Assembly (NCBI RefSeq): GCF_900177535.1
Contig: NZ_FXAJ01000001.1
Coordinates: 868,001-932,000 of the forward strand
Length of the DNA: 64,000 bases
Source of the DNA: Priestia filamentosa
GTDB taxonomy: Bacteria > Bacillota > Bacilli > Bacillales > Bacillaceae_H
Reading direction: 5' to 3'
Below, piece by piece: positions 32,807-41,616 of this stretch. Position 1 is the first letter of the stretch. Each line of letters begins with the position of its first letter. A program made the translations under genes and the position numbers. Under the pieces are notes generated by a model that was given only the letters and a program-made list of their open reading frames with translations, did no database searches and was not told the origin of the DNA.

Positions 32807-34591
32807 GTGAATGCCTTTCTTTACTATATTAAAAGAATGCATCATTTCTCAGGAAAAGGTTTGTATGTGAACGTTGTGGGGCGTGCGCTTGTCAGCTTGC
32901 TTGAAGGAGCAGGAATATTGCTCCTTATTCCACTTATTAGTCTTGGAGGCTTCGTGCAAGTTGAGAATGTCTCAGGGAAACTTATGGAGCTTTTTCATTT
33001 TTTAACTCGTATTCCCGAATCGTTTTATTTGCCCTTTGTGTTAGGCTTATATCTTTTTATTGTTGTGGGACAAACCTTTTTACAGCGTTATTTGTCAATT
33101 CGTGATGCTCGCATTCGTGAAAATTTTAGCAGACATTTGCGATTAGATATATACAGTTCTCTGTTAAATTCAAGATGGAGTTTTTTCTTGAAAAAACGGA
33201 AATCAGACTTAGTTAACTTATTAACGGCAGAGCTTGCCCGTGTACTTGGGGCGATTAATTATTTTCTTCAGCTTTTATCTCATATTATTTTTACCGTTAT
33301 TCAAATTTGTATTGCGCTCTGGCTCTCTGCCGGGTTGACGTTGTTTATTTTAGCGTGCGGTCTTGTTATTGGATACTGCTCAAAAAGCTTAATTAAACGA
33401 TCAAACAAGCTTGGCAAGCAAACATCAAAGCTTGGTGAAAGCTATATGGCGGGCATTACTGATCAAATCAACGGAATCAAAGATATTAAAAGCAATACAT
33501 TAGAACGTAATCATGTGAACTGGCTTCAGTCTCTAACGGAAAAAATGAGTGAAGAACAAGTCAACTATGTGAAATTAAGATCAGATTCACAGCTTATTTA
33601 TAAACTATCATCAGCTTGTCTTATCGCCCTCTTTATCTTTGTTTCTCTAAAATCTTTTGGTGCTCAGCAGGATCAAGTTTTACTTCTAATTTTAATTTTC
33701 TCACGCCTTTGGCCAAAGTTTACAAGCATTCAGTCGAACATAGAGCAAATTGCAGCAAGTATTCCTTCTTGTCGCTTAATTCATGAGTTTTTACAAGAAT
33801 GCAAAGAAGAGCAAGAAGAAATAGCAGTTAGCGATGAGAGAGAAATGAAAGGATCATTTCAATGTCGAAACGTTTCATTTCGCTATAACAAAACGAAAGA
33901 AGAATTTGTGTTAGATAATATCAATTTACATATCCTACAAAACCAAATTACGGCTATTGTAGGACCTTCAGGAGCAGGGAAGAGTACGTTAATTGATTTG
34001 TTAATGGGATTGAATACTCCAGAAAAAGGAGAAGTCTTAATTGATGGAGCTCCTCTTACGGAAGAGAATCTTTTAGCACTTCGGAATTCGATTAGTTATG
34101 TTTCACAAGACCCGTTTTTATTTAATACGTCGATTCGGGAAAACTTACTCATGGTGAAAAGTACGGCAAGTGATGAAGAAATGTGGGAAGCGCTTCAATT
34201 TTCGCAAGGATATGAGTTTGTGAAAGAATTGCCTCATGGTCTTGATACAGTGATTGGAGACAGAGGGGTAAGACTTTCAGGTGGAGAGCGACAGCGTTTA
34301 GTCCTAGCAAGGGCCTTATTGAAGAAACCGTCTATTTTGATTCTTGATGAGGCAACAAGTGCGCTCGATGTGCGCAACGAAGCCAAAGTAAGCAGAGCAG
34401 TTGAAGAATTAAAAGGGAGGATGACCGTCATTATTATTGCCCATCGTTTATCAACGATTCGCAATGCAGATGCTGTGGTTGTCTTAGAAAAAGGAAAAAT
34501 TGTTCAGCAAGGAAGTTACACACAGCTGTCAAAGGAGAGAGGACATTTATTTAGCGAGCTTCTTCAAAGTCAGGCGCAAGCTGTTCAATAA
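32807..34591 (+). CDS. Lasso peptide ABC exporter (D)
   Basis: About 595 residues, an all-in-one half-transporter that works as a dimer. It exports the mature lasso peptide and gives self-protection. Membrane domain at residues 15-310 (first helix region VGRALVSLLEGAGILLLIPL). ATPase at 340-590 with Walker A VGPSGAGKSTLIDLLMG, Q-loop YVSQDPFLFN, signature LSGGERQRLVLARAL, Walker B ILILDEATSALD and a switch His in IIIAHRLST. GTG 32807 is chosen for its 7-nt distance to GAGGTG. Confidence 0.93.
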   Translation: MNAFLYYIKRMHHFSGKGLYVNVVGRALVSLLEGAGILLLIPLISLGGFVQVENVSGKLMELFHFLTRIPESFYLPFVLGLYLFIVVGQTFLQRYLSIRDARIRENFSRHLRLDIYSSLLNSRWSFFLKKRKSDLVNLLTAELARVLGAINYFLQLLSHIIFTVIQICIALWLSAGLTLFILACGLVIGYCSKSLIKRSNKLGKQTSKLGESYMAGITDQINGIKDIKSNTLERNHVNWLQSLTEKMSEEQVNYVKLRSDSQLIYKLSSACLIALFIFVSLKSFGAQQDQVLLLILIFSRLWPKFTSIQSNIEQIAASIPSCRLIHEFLQECKEEQEEIAVSDEREMKGSFQCRNVSFRYNKTKEEFVLDNINLHILQNQITAIVGPSGAGKSTLIDLLMGLNTPEKGEVLIDGAPLTEENLLALRNSISYVSQDPFLFNTSIRENLLMVKSTASDEEMWEALQFSQGYEFVKELPHGLDTVIGDRGVRLSGGERQRLVLARALLKKPSILILDEATSALDVRNEAKVSRAVEELKGRMTVIIIAHRLSTIRNADAVVVLEKGKIVQQGSYTQLSKERGHLFSELLQSQAQAVQ

Positions 34592-34607
34592 AGGGATGGT
34601 GAAAGGT

Positions 34608-35861
34608 ATGGAAAGAAACGGTGAGCTTGATTTATCATTGCTGCCAAGAGAACTAAAAGTGATGTTAACTATTTTAAATCATCGAGAAGGAAATCTAGTT
34701 CTAGAACAAAATATTGACTGGAACTATTTCTTGCAGCTTGTGAAGCATCATCGCATTTATCCATTAGTATATGCGAAATTAGGAGAGCTAAGAGATCCTG
34801 CTGTGCCTCCATTTGTAATGGAAGTGTTAAAGAGAGAATATCAAAAAAATACGTTTTCAATGCTTCATTTAAGCGCAGAGATGGAGCGGGTAAGCAAACT
34901 GTTCAGTGAACAGAATATTAAGCTTCTGTTTTTGAAAGGTCCTCCAATTGCCCAGGATATTTACGGAGATATTTCGCTTCGAACATCAAAAGACTTAGAT
35001 GTATTAATTCAATTTGAAGACTTAAAAAAAGCAGAAGATGTTCTAACTGGACTTGGCTATGAAAGGGAAAACCGCTTTTTTTCGCTTGCGAGTGAATGGA
35101 AATGGCTTCATCACCATATTATTTACTTTCATCCTCAAAAAAAGATTCAAGTTGAAATTCATTGGCGTTCACAACCCTTTCCAATTAAGCAGCCAACATT
35201 TCATGAGCTATGGGAGCGGAGAAGAAAAAGCGAGCTAACACGTTCGCCTGTTTATTTCCTAGGAGAAGAAGACTTATTTATTTTTCTTATTGCTCATGGA
35301 ACAAGACATGGATGGTTTAGATTACGCTGGCTTGCTGATGTTGACTATATGATGCGAAGAAAACAACCATTCAAGAAAGTCGAACAACTTCGCTCACGAA
35401 AACAATTTAACCTTGTTGGGCAGGCACTCCTTGTTTCCTCTGCTTTTTTTGAAACCCCTATCCCAGAGGAAGCAAAAAGTATTATAGAAGAAAAGCGAGC
35501 AAAAGAGCTGGCGAAGCTCGCTGTTCCATGTGTTATAAATATGAGTCAAAATTATATGGAAAGAGAGACAAAAAGAGAAAAAACATATAAAGGAAGCATG
35601 TTTGTCCTATTCCTTACTAAACTTCTCAAGATGAAAAGCATCCTTTTTCCACATCGATATATCTACGAAACAGGAGCGGTATCGCAACGATGGTTTCAAG
35701 TCTTAAGATTTTTATACCCTCAAGCTTCTGAGGAAGATCAGCTAAAACTGCCAAAAGCACTTAAAATTCTTTATTTCCCGCTTCGTCCTTATTTATGGGT
35801 GAAAAGAAAATCAGCAAGCTTAGAGGGAGAAAAATCGAAAAGGTTTGAAAATGTACAATAA
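34608..35861 (+). CDS. Lasso-cluster nucleotidyltransferase-fold tailoring enzyme (N)
   Basis: About 418 residues of the large uncharacterised nucleotidyltransferase group (PF14907-like). Active-site core: LFLKGPPIAQDIYGDISLRT, SKDLDVLIQFEDLKKAEDVL, where the Asp-x-Asp pair binds metal. WLHHHIIYFHPQKKIQVEIH and EEDLFIFLIAHGTRHGWFRL, RWLADVDYMMRR follow. In the related pseudomycoidin cluster an N-type enzyme adds hexose to the phosphate made by K. The same job is inferred here. It starts 17 bases after D. The ribosome site is not clear-cut, and ATG 34596 is an alternative. Confidence 0.85.
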   Translation: MERNGELDLSLLPRELKVMLTILNHREGNLVLEQNIDWNYFLQLVKHHRIYPLVYAKLGELRDPAVPPFVMEVLKREYQKNTFSMLHLSAEMERVSKLFSEQNIKLLFLKGPPIAQDIYGDISLRTSKDLDVLIQFEDLKKAEDVLTGLGYERENRFFSLASEWKWLHHHIIYFHPQKKIQVEIHWRSQPFPIKQPTFHELWERRRKSELTRSPVYFLGEEDLFIFLIAHGTRHGWFRLRWLADVDYMMRRKQPFKKVEQLRSRKQFNLVGQALLVSSAFFETPIPEEAKSIIEEKRAKELAKLAVPCVINMSQNYMERETKREKTYKGSMFVLFLTKLLKMKSILFPHRYIYETGAVSQRWFQVLRFLYPQASEEDQLKLPKALKILYFPLRPYLWVKRKSASLEGEKSKRFENVQ

Positions 35862-36274
35862 TTAGCTTTTATATAAAAATAGCAGAGGAATGTCTTATAC
35901 GAGGCAAGGTGTATAAGGTATTCCTTTTTATCTTTAAAATATACTTTTTTAATTGATTTAATAAAGGGTGTAAAAGAATATTTTTTTAGATTTATGGAGA
36001 GAGTCTGCTGCTAAAAGAAGCTTGAAAATATCTCTTTTAGCCGTAAAGAATGTAAGTAATTAGCCTAGCAAAGAAAATAATGAAACAAGTGAAAAAAGTC
36101 TATCATTTTGTTGCAAAGTAGGGGCATTAACCCTGCTTTTTTAGTTTTTCTTTAACAAAACAGTGAAAATAAGCACTATATGTCAGGAAACGTCATTATT
36201 CTACAAAACTTCCCACATAAGAGGAGAAAGATGCTACAATAAAAAGGCATTTTGAATAATGAGGAGATCTCGAA
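35862..36274. other. Region between lasso operon and HD-GYP gene
   Basis: 413 bases. Starts with the operon terminator. Then come an imperfect hairpin GCTAAAAGA / TCTTTTAGC near 36021-36051 and a terminator-like AGTAGGG / CCCTGCT with TTTTTT (36118-36144). The two together could outline a small transcript of roughly 150 nt. No known RNA family is recognised. The HD-GYP promoter should be in the last 120 bases. Confidence 0.35.
35887..35930 (+). terminator. Terminator of the lasso operon
   Basis: A 14-bp stem (GGAATGTCTTATAC with GTATAAGGTATTCC, two GU pairs), 10-nt loop, then TTTTTA. Confidence 0.88.
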
Positions 36275-37471
36275 ATGGCACAACACACCGAACTGTATGA
36301 GGATTATTTTAATGATCACCGTTTAAAAGTAACAACATACCTTTATCGGATCATCGTTGTTTTTTTAGGATTAAGCTGCGTTTGGAATACGTTTTTTTAT
36401 CTTTTCCAAGCCAACTTCTCGAGAGCTAGTTTACCATCTTTTTTAATTTGTTTAGCTCTTTTAATTATGATGGGGAGTTTAAAAAGATATATTGATTTTA
36501 AAGCTAGCATCTATCAGCATATGATTCTTATCTATTCTGTTGGACTGCTCATTGTTGTATATTTTCAGTCAAGCTACTCTGAAGCATGGAGCTTTTTCTT
36601 ACTTCTCCCGCTTCTTGCTGGCATATATGGAGAAAAGAAGACGCTTGTTTATTATTCATTGATTGGATTAGGTCTTCTCACATTCTTTAGTATAAAGCTA
36701 CCTAAAAAGAACTATACGGCAGACGGCATTGATATTTCAAATCGCATTTTATTGTATATTATTTTATCAACATTAAGCTTTCTCGTACTGCAAATGCTTC
36801 ATCTTATCTATAGAAGACAAGTGAACCTTGTAAAAGACTCAACAGAGGCAACAATTGAAGAAATTGTGAATACGTTTGTTGTGGCAGTAGAGGCAAAAGA
36901 CGTTTATACATATGGTCATAGTGAGCGCGTCAGTCAGTATGCTGTTGCTCTTGCAAGCTCCTTGCCAGATTATTGTGAACAAGACTTGAAAAGAATAAAA
37001 CTAAGCGGACTTCTTCACGACGTTGGGAAAATTAACGTTCCCGAACATATTTTAATGAAAAAAGGCAGACTGCTTGAAAAAGAATATGAAACAGTTAAAA
37101 CTCATTCAACTTCTGGAGCTCAAATGATTGAGCGAATGAGCCGACTACAGCGTTTAAAAGCAGGGGTTCTTTATCATCATGAACGATGGGATGGCACAGG
37201 ATATCCTTCAGGTTTGAAAGGAAGAGACATTCCGCTAGATGCTCGAGTTCTGGCTATTGCGGATGCGTTTGATGCGATGACAACGACCCGCTCTTATCGA
37301 CAAGGAATTAAATTTGAAGAGGCTTTTTATCGTTTAGAGTTAGCAAAAGGAACACAGTTTGATCCTTGGCTGATCGAATCCCTGAAAGACGTAAAAAATC
37401 GATTTAGAGAAATTTATGATGGATTAGAGTGTGGCCGAAAACAGAGAGAGAAAAGAATAGAAGGTTTGTAG
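36275..37471 (+). CDS. Membrane HD-GYP domain protein (c-di-GMP phosphodiesterase type)
   Basis: 398 residues. About five or six membrane helices in residues 20-185, then an HD-GYP domain at 190-370. Metal and substrate motifs are TYGHSERVSQYAVAL, LSGLLHDVGKINVPEHILMK (the HD pair), YHHERWDGTGYPSGLKG (the GYP motif) and ARVLAIADAFDAMTTTRSYR. Such proteins degrade cyclic di-GMP. All key residues are present, so activity is likely. The N-terminal sensor has no recognised ligand. GAGGAG precedes ATG 36275. Confidence 0.9.
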   Translation: MAQHTELYEDYFNDHRLKVTTYLYRIIVVFLGLSCVWNTFFYLFQANFSRASLPSFLICLALLIMMGSLKRYIDFKASIYQHMILIYSVGLLIVVYFQSSYSEAWSFFLLLPLLAGIYGEKKTLVYYSLIGLGLLTFFSIKLPKKNYTADGIDISNRILLYIILSTLSFLVLQMLHLIYRRQVNLVKDSTEATIEEIVNTFVVAVEAKDVYTYGHSERVSQYAVALASSLPDYCEQDLKRIKLSGLLHDVGKINVPEHILMKKGRLLEKEYETVKTHSTSGAQMIERMSRLQRLKAGVLYHHERWDGTGYPSGLKGRDIPLDARVLAIADAFDAMTTTRSYRQGIKFEEAFYRLELAKGTQFDPWLIESLKDVKNRFREIYDGLECGRKQREKRIEGL

Positions 37472-37659
37472 GAAGCGGAAGTGCGCTTCTTTTTTTTATC
37501 GATTTAAGGGAGAGATTGCTAGAATAGGTTTGCTCTGGAGTGGAATGAGGTAAAGGAAAGAGTATACCAGTACAACAACCGCTCTCTTAAATCTATTGCT
37601 AACGATTTATCATATAACTGGCTATGGCGGTAAAAATAAAAAAACGAGGTGAGCGTTTT

Positions 37660-37938
37660 ATGAAAAGTACAGGTATTGTGAGAAAAGTAGATGAACTAGG
37701 CAGAGTTGTGCTGCCGAAAGAACTTAGAAGAACCTTTTCTATTCGTGAAAAAGATCCGATTGAGATTTTTATTGATGAAGAAAAAATCATTTTGCAAAAA
37801 TACAAATCTAACTTGGAATGTATTATTACAGGAGAAGTGTCTTCAGATAACAAAGTGTATCCAGGGAATATTGTGCTAAGTGATGAAGGTGCGGAAATAT
37901 TAAAAAAAAAGCTAGAGAATAAGCTCCAGGAAAGTTAA
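37660..37938 (+). CDS. abh: AbrB/Abh-type transition-state regulator
   Basis: 92 residues. N-terminal swapped-hairpin DNA-binding domain MKSTGIVRKVDELGRVVLPK and ELRRTFSIREKDPIEIFIDE, then a C-terminal multimer domain (ECIITGEVSSDNKVYPGNIV, LSDEGAEILKKKL). It resembles Abh/AbrB of Bacillus, which repress antibiotic, biofilm and competence genes in growth. The start at 37660 follows GAGGTGAG. Whether it is abrB or abh cannot be told here. It might act on the nearby lasso operon; there is no direct evidence. Confidence 0.88.
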   Translation: MKSTGIVRKVDELGRVVLPKELRRTFSIREKDPIEIFIDEEKIILQKYKSNLECIITGEVSSDNKVYPGNIVLSDEGAEILKKKLENKLQES

Positions 37939-37957
37939 AATAGTTTATATTGTATCG

Positions 37958-37998
37958 AAAAAGAGGAACGGTGGAAAATTCCAACGTTCCTCTTTTTG
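37958..37998. terminator. Bidirectional terminator
   Basis: AAAGAGGAACG / CGTTCCTCTTT stem with an inner TGGA/TCCA extension separates abh from the converging membrane gene. Confidence 0.85.
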
Positions 37999-38010
37999 TG
38001 TGAAATAGGA

Positions 38011-38376
38011 TTATGAACGGTATTTTTTCATCATAAAAAATTCTACGAGTGGTAGCGTAACCATACCAAGGGCAAGAACTCCTGCTAATAACGTATTTAT
38101 TTCCCCTGTTAGGATATCCTCAACTAAGACGGCAAGGAATAGAAAGAGAAGCAGGAGAAAGTAACTTATTTTAGAGCTTTTTTCAGCTATTTTTTGTTTC
38201 TCTTCCTCACTTCTCTCTATTTTTGTGGTGATGGTTGGAAGGTACAGCATAAGTAACATAGAGAAGAAAAGGAATTCATTAAATTCAATCTTTTCTCCTG
38301 TTATAATTTTAAAAATCGTATAAGAAGTCCCAAGCAGAAAAGCTGTGATGAAAATGATGAAGTTTGTTTTATTCAT
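38011..38376 (-). CDS. Four-helix membrane protein of unknown function
   Basis: 121 residues. Helices around NFIIFITAFLLGTSYTIFKI, FNEFLFFSMLLMLYLPTITT, ISYFLLLLFLFLAVLVEDIL and LLAGVLALGMVTLPLVEFFM, with a charged loop TKIERSEEEKQKIAEKSSK between helices two and three. No family recognised. It stands alone, with convergent neighbours on both sides. Confidence 0.6.
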   Translation of the reverse strand: MNKTNFIIFITAFLLGTSYTIFKIITGEKIEFNEFLFFSMLLMLYLPTITTKIERSEEEKQKIAEKSSKISYFLLLLFLFLAVLVEDILTGEINTLLAGVLALGMVTLPLVEFFMMKKYRS

Positions 38377-38458
38377 TTTCCCCTCCTACATAATATTCCA
38401 TATATAGTATAAAGAAGAAAAACAGGGCGTGTCAAAGTAGTTTTAAAGAATTCAATCA

Positions 38459-38493
38459 AAAGAAGCACACTCTCAACGAGAATGTGCTTCTTT
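38459..38493 (-). terminator. Terminator of chromate transporter operon
   Basis: AAGAAGCACA / TGTGCTTCTT with an inner TCTC / GAGA, followed on the minus strand by TTTGA. Confidence 0.8.
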
Positions 38494-38527
38494 AATTGAA
38501 TGGTAGATAACGAGTTTTACAAATAGA

Positions 38528-39067
38528 TTAGAGATGAGGAATAACAAATCCTCCATAGGCAAACGCGGCAATAATCATAAATGCAGGGTGAATTTTAAAC
38601 TTCGCGAGTGCTAAAAGAGAAATCAGTCCGATGATTAGCGATTGCCAAATCCCAATTGAACCAACTGCATCTTTGATCATATCCCATGTTAGTAAAAGCA
38701 TCATAATAGCAATTACAGGCTGAACAAGAAGGGTCATCCCTTTGACAACTTGAGACTGACGATGGCGCTGCATAAGTTTGAGAAGAAGAATAAGAGCAAT
38801 GGCCGATGGAAAAACAGTCGCAAATAAGGCAATGAGAAATCCCCACCATCCAAAAACATCGTAGCCAACATATGCCGCAATCTTTGTTGCAATAGGTCCA
38901 GGGAGGGCATTGCCAAGAGCAAGCATATTTGAAAAATCGGCATTTGTGAGCCAATGATAGCGATCAACAACTTCTTCATACATCAGCGGAATTGAAGCAG
39001 GGCCTCCGCCATATCCAAGTACATTAGCAATAAAAAAACCTAAAAACAAGCTAAGTAAAAGCATCAT
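38528..39067 (-). CDS. Chromate transporter short chain, second subunit (YwrA/YwrB-like)
   Basis: 179 residues, five or six membrane helices, of the CHR family in its short-chain form. FLGFFIANVLGYGGGPASIP with the GGGP motif, NADFSNMLALGNALPGPIAT and KIAAYVGYDVFGWWGFLIAL are the family markers. It overlaps the upstream subunit by four bases. Two short CHR proteins form a heteromer for chromate efflux. The actual anion here may differ. Confidence 0.88.
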   Translation of the reverse strand: MMLLLSLFLGFFIANVLGYGGGPASIPLMYEEVVDRYHWLTNADFSNMLALGNALPGPIATKIAAYVGYDVFGWWGFLIALFATVFPSAIALILLLKLMQRHRQSQVVKGMTLLVQPVIAIMMLLLTWDMIKDAVGSIGIWQSLIIGLISLLALAKFKIHPAFMIIAAFAYGGFVIPHL

Positions 39068-39648
39068 ACGGATAACCCCTTACTTTTTGAATTTTTGTTC
39101 TCCCATTTATTTTTAAGTTTAAAATGCATGGTTCCATAAGCGAGAAAGATAACGATGACAAATGCGGGATGAAGCGCAATTGTTTGGAGAAGAAGGAAGG
39201 TGACTATAAAAAGGATACAGCCAAGTATTTTTCCTAATCCTTTGACTGCTTTTGCGGCAAATTCGTATGCCATAAGGCCAAGCATTACAGCAATAACAGG
39301 CATAACAGCGGCAATCATGCCCGCGACAGCGGCTGAGTAGCTTAAAACGTTCACAACAGTAAGTAAGACCACCATTGAAAGACACGTAGGGAGAATATGA
39401 GCGAGCACCCCAACGATTGCTCCAAGGGCTCCTTTTTCCCTGTAACCTAAATAAGCGGCCATTTTTGTTGCGATAGGTCCTGGTAACGCATTTGCAATGG
39501 CTAAAATTTCGCCAAATTCATCATCTTCAATCCATTTGTACCGCGAAACAGCTTCATGGCGGATAAGCGGAATAACAGATGGGCCTCCCCCAAAGCCCAA
39601 TATCCCTGTGCGCACCATTGCAATAATTAATTCTTTATAAGCATTCAC
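39064..39648 (-). CDS. Chromate transporter short chain, first subunit (YwrA/YwrB-like)
   Basis: 194 residues, CHR family. Markers: MVRTGILGFGGGPSVIPLIR, EFGEILAIANALPGPIATKM and AAYLGYREKGALGAIVGVLA. It starts with GTG 39648 behind AAGGGGGA, about 25 bases after the Lrp gene's stop codon. Lrp regulator, first subunit and second subunit form one operon, as in the ywr region of B. subtilis. Confidence 0.88.
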   Translation of the reverse strand: MNAYKELIIAMVRTGILGFGGGPSVIPLIRHEAVSRYKWIEDDEFGEILAIANALPGPIATKMAAYLGYREKGALGAIVGVLAHILPTCLSMVVLLTVVNVLSYSAAVAGMIAAVMPVIAVMLGLMAYEFAAKAVKGLGKILGCILFIVTFLLLQTIALHPAFVIVIFLAYGTMHFKLKNKWENKNSKSKGLSV

Positions 39649-39673
39649 TTTTATTCCCCCTTGTTTGCCATTG

Positions 39674-40150
39674 TTATAGCTTCATTCCCATTCTGCTTTT
39701 ATAGCGTTTAATAAGTGTTTGACAGTCAACGCTCACAACGCCTTGCATTGGATAAAGCTTTTCAGTTAAAAAGCGCTCCATTTCTCCGTTGTCTGCAAAA
39801 ATGCCGTGCATATGAAGTTTGCTTGGTCCTGTCATATGATACAAGCTTGTGACAGCATGCTCCTCTGAAAGTTGTTCAGCAACGGCTTCTAAATATTGGG
39901 GTTCAACTTCCACATTGAAAAAAGCAGAAACATGGATCCCAATCTTAGCTGGGTTAATGATCGCCGTGAACTTTTCGATAACACCCTTTTCCATCAAGTT
40001 ATTGATGCGCGCCTGTACAGCAACGCGCGATAACCCAACTTCTTTGCCGAGATCTGTATAAGAGACTCGGCTATTTTCATGAAGAATAGAGAGGATGGTT
40101 TTATCAACATCATCCAAAATTAAATTAGGTACGTGATAATCATAATGCAA
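39674..40150 (-). CDS. ywrC: Lrp/AsnC-family regulator (YwrC-like)
   Basis: 158 residues: N-terminal helix-turn-helix ([40 protein letters not shown]) and a C-terminal RAM effector domain ([40 protein letters not shown]). The first gene of the chromate-transporter operon, so probably autoregulatory. TTG 40150 is taken as the start, with GAGGTAGG upstream; no in-frame ATG is available. Confidence 0.87.
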   Translation of the reverse strand: MHYDYHVPNLILDDVDKTILSILHENSRVSYTDLGKEVGLSRVAVQARINNLMEKGVIEKFTAIINPAKIGIHVSAFFNVEVEPQYLEAVAEQLSEEHAVTSLYHMTGPSKLHMHGIFADNGEMERFLTEKLYPMQGVVSVDCQTLIKRYKSRMGMKL

Positions 40151-40368
40151 GGAATTTCCTACCTCACTTTCGTTATGTAATTGTATAGAGAGAAAAACAT
40201 TCTATTTATAAACATATTACCACTTTATTTTTCTGAATCAACAGAAAAATTAAAATATAATTACTAAACGTAAAAAAACAATGGAAGAGAATCTAACAAG
40301 AATAAACCATTTGAGAAAAGAGCTGGATATAATTAATTCATAATTTTCAGAAAATAGAGGTGAGCGAA

Positions 40369-41616
40369 ATGAAGAAAAACAATCCAGCTCTTGTTATCTT
40401 TTTATTCTTCTTAGGATGGGTGTTCATGTATGCAGATCGAAATATTCTTTCCCCTGTTATGAGTGATATTGGGAGGGAGTGGAATTTAAATCAAACAGAG
40501 CTCGGCCTTATGTCTACCGTCTTTTTTGCTTCATATGCGTTTATGCAAATTCCAACAGGGTTTTTAGCAGATAAGTTTGGACGAGTGAGAGTCCTTGTGA
40601 CAGGTTATATCATTTTTGGGGTTGCTACATATCTAAGTGGAGCCGTCACAACGTTTGCTTTATTCCTTCTTATGCGTGCTCTTACAGGATTAGGAGAAGG
40701 AACATACTATGGGTCACAGTATGGCATCTCTTCTAACATTACTCCGAAAAAATACCGGGGCCTTGTGTCAGCTCTTATTAACAGTGGAATGGCATTAGGA
40801 ATTTCACTTGGTCTTATTGCGGCAAGCTATTTTACTTACACATTAGATAAAGGCTGGCAATTTTCATTTTACTTGTTTGCCATACCAACTGTCATTGTGG
40901 CCATTTTAATTGGTGTCTTTGTTCGCGATGGCAATAAGGAAGAGAAAGTTTCAACTGCTGTTCCAACTGAAAACGTAAGCCTTAAGCAGCTTTTTACTAA
41001 AAACCATATATGTGTCTATATTATTATCTTCTGCTCTCTTTACGGATTTTTCGGAATGTTAACATGGCTGCCATATTATTTGCAGACAGCTCGTGGTGTT
41101 GATGGATCACAAACAGGCATTATTGCTTCACTTGTTCCATGGGCATCCATTCCAGGCGCCATTTTCTTTGGTTATATTTCAGATCGTGTGAAAAGCAAAA
41201 AGCCTCTTATTATCTCTCTAGCTGTTGCAGGAGCTTTCCTGCAGATTGTTATTCCTTATACAGAAAGTTATTCACTTCTCCTTACAGGGTTAGTCCTCTA
41301 TGGCTTACTTGGAAAACTAGCTCTTGACCCTGTCCTAATCTCGTACATCGCAGACATTACACCAGCTTCTATGTATTCAAAGGTTTATGGATTCTTTAAT
41401 TTTAGCGGCATGCTTTCTTCCATTTTTGCGCCATATATTACAGGCTATTTTGCAGATCGAACAGGAAGTCTTGAGCTTGGTTTTTACTTATCTGGAGCAT
41501 TATTACTTGTTGGTGCTGTCGCTTTTCTGTTCACAGACAAAGGGCCAAAAGAAAGTCCAGTTTCACCACTAGCTGTGAAAAAGAACTATAAATCAGGGGA
41601 GGAAAATCTAATATGA
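40369..41616 (+). CDS. MFS transporter (ACS/sugar-phosphate-permease type)
   Basis: 415 residues, 12 helices. Family markers: VFMYADRNILSPVMSDIGRE, ADKFGRVRVLVTGY (loop 2-3) and GLGEGTYYGSQYGISSNITP. It is like hexuronate/organic-anion symporters of the ACS family. Its last bases overlap the gamma-glutamyltransferase gene (ATGA), so it probably carries a gamma-glutamyl compound or product. That is inference. ATG 40369 has AGAGGTG upstream. Confidence 0.85.
   Translation: MKKNNPALVIFLFFLGWVFMYADRNILSPVMSDIGREWNLNQTELGLMSTVFFASYAFMQIPTGFLADKFGRVRVLVTGYIIFGVATYLSGAVTTFALFLLMRALTGLGEGTYYGSQYGISSNITPKKYRGLVSALINSGMALGISLGLIAASYFTYTLDKGWQFSFYLFAIPTVIVAILIGVFVRDGNKEEKVSTAVPTENVSLKQLFTKNHICVYIIIFCSLYGFFGMLTWLPYYLQTARGVDGSQTGIIASLVPWASIPGAIFFGYISDRVKSKKPLIISLAVAGAFLQIVIPYTESYSLLLTGLVLYGLLGKLALDPVLISYIADITPASMYSKVYGFFNFSGMLSSIFAPYITGYFADRTGSLELGFYLSGALLLVGAVAFLFTDKGPKESPVSPLAVKKNYKSGEENLI

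Noticed and set aside
35862-36274. c-di-GMP riboswitch before the HD-GYP gene
   Set aside because: The GEMM core and tetraloop receptor are not found in this gap.
37495-37660. Earlier start for the AbrB-like gene at 37624
   Set aside because: It adds 12 basic residues not seen in the family; the GAGGTGAG site favours 37660.
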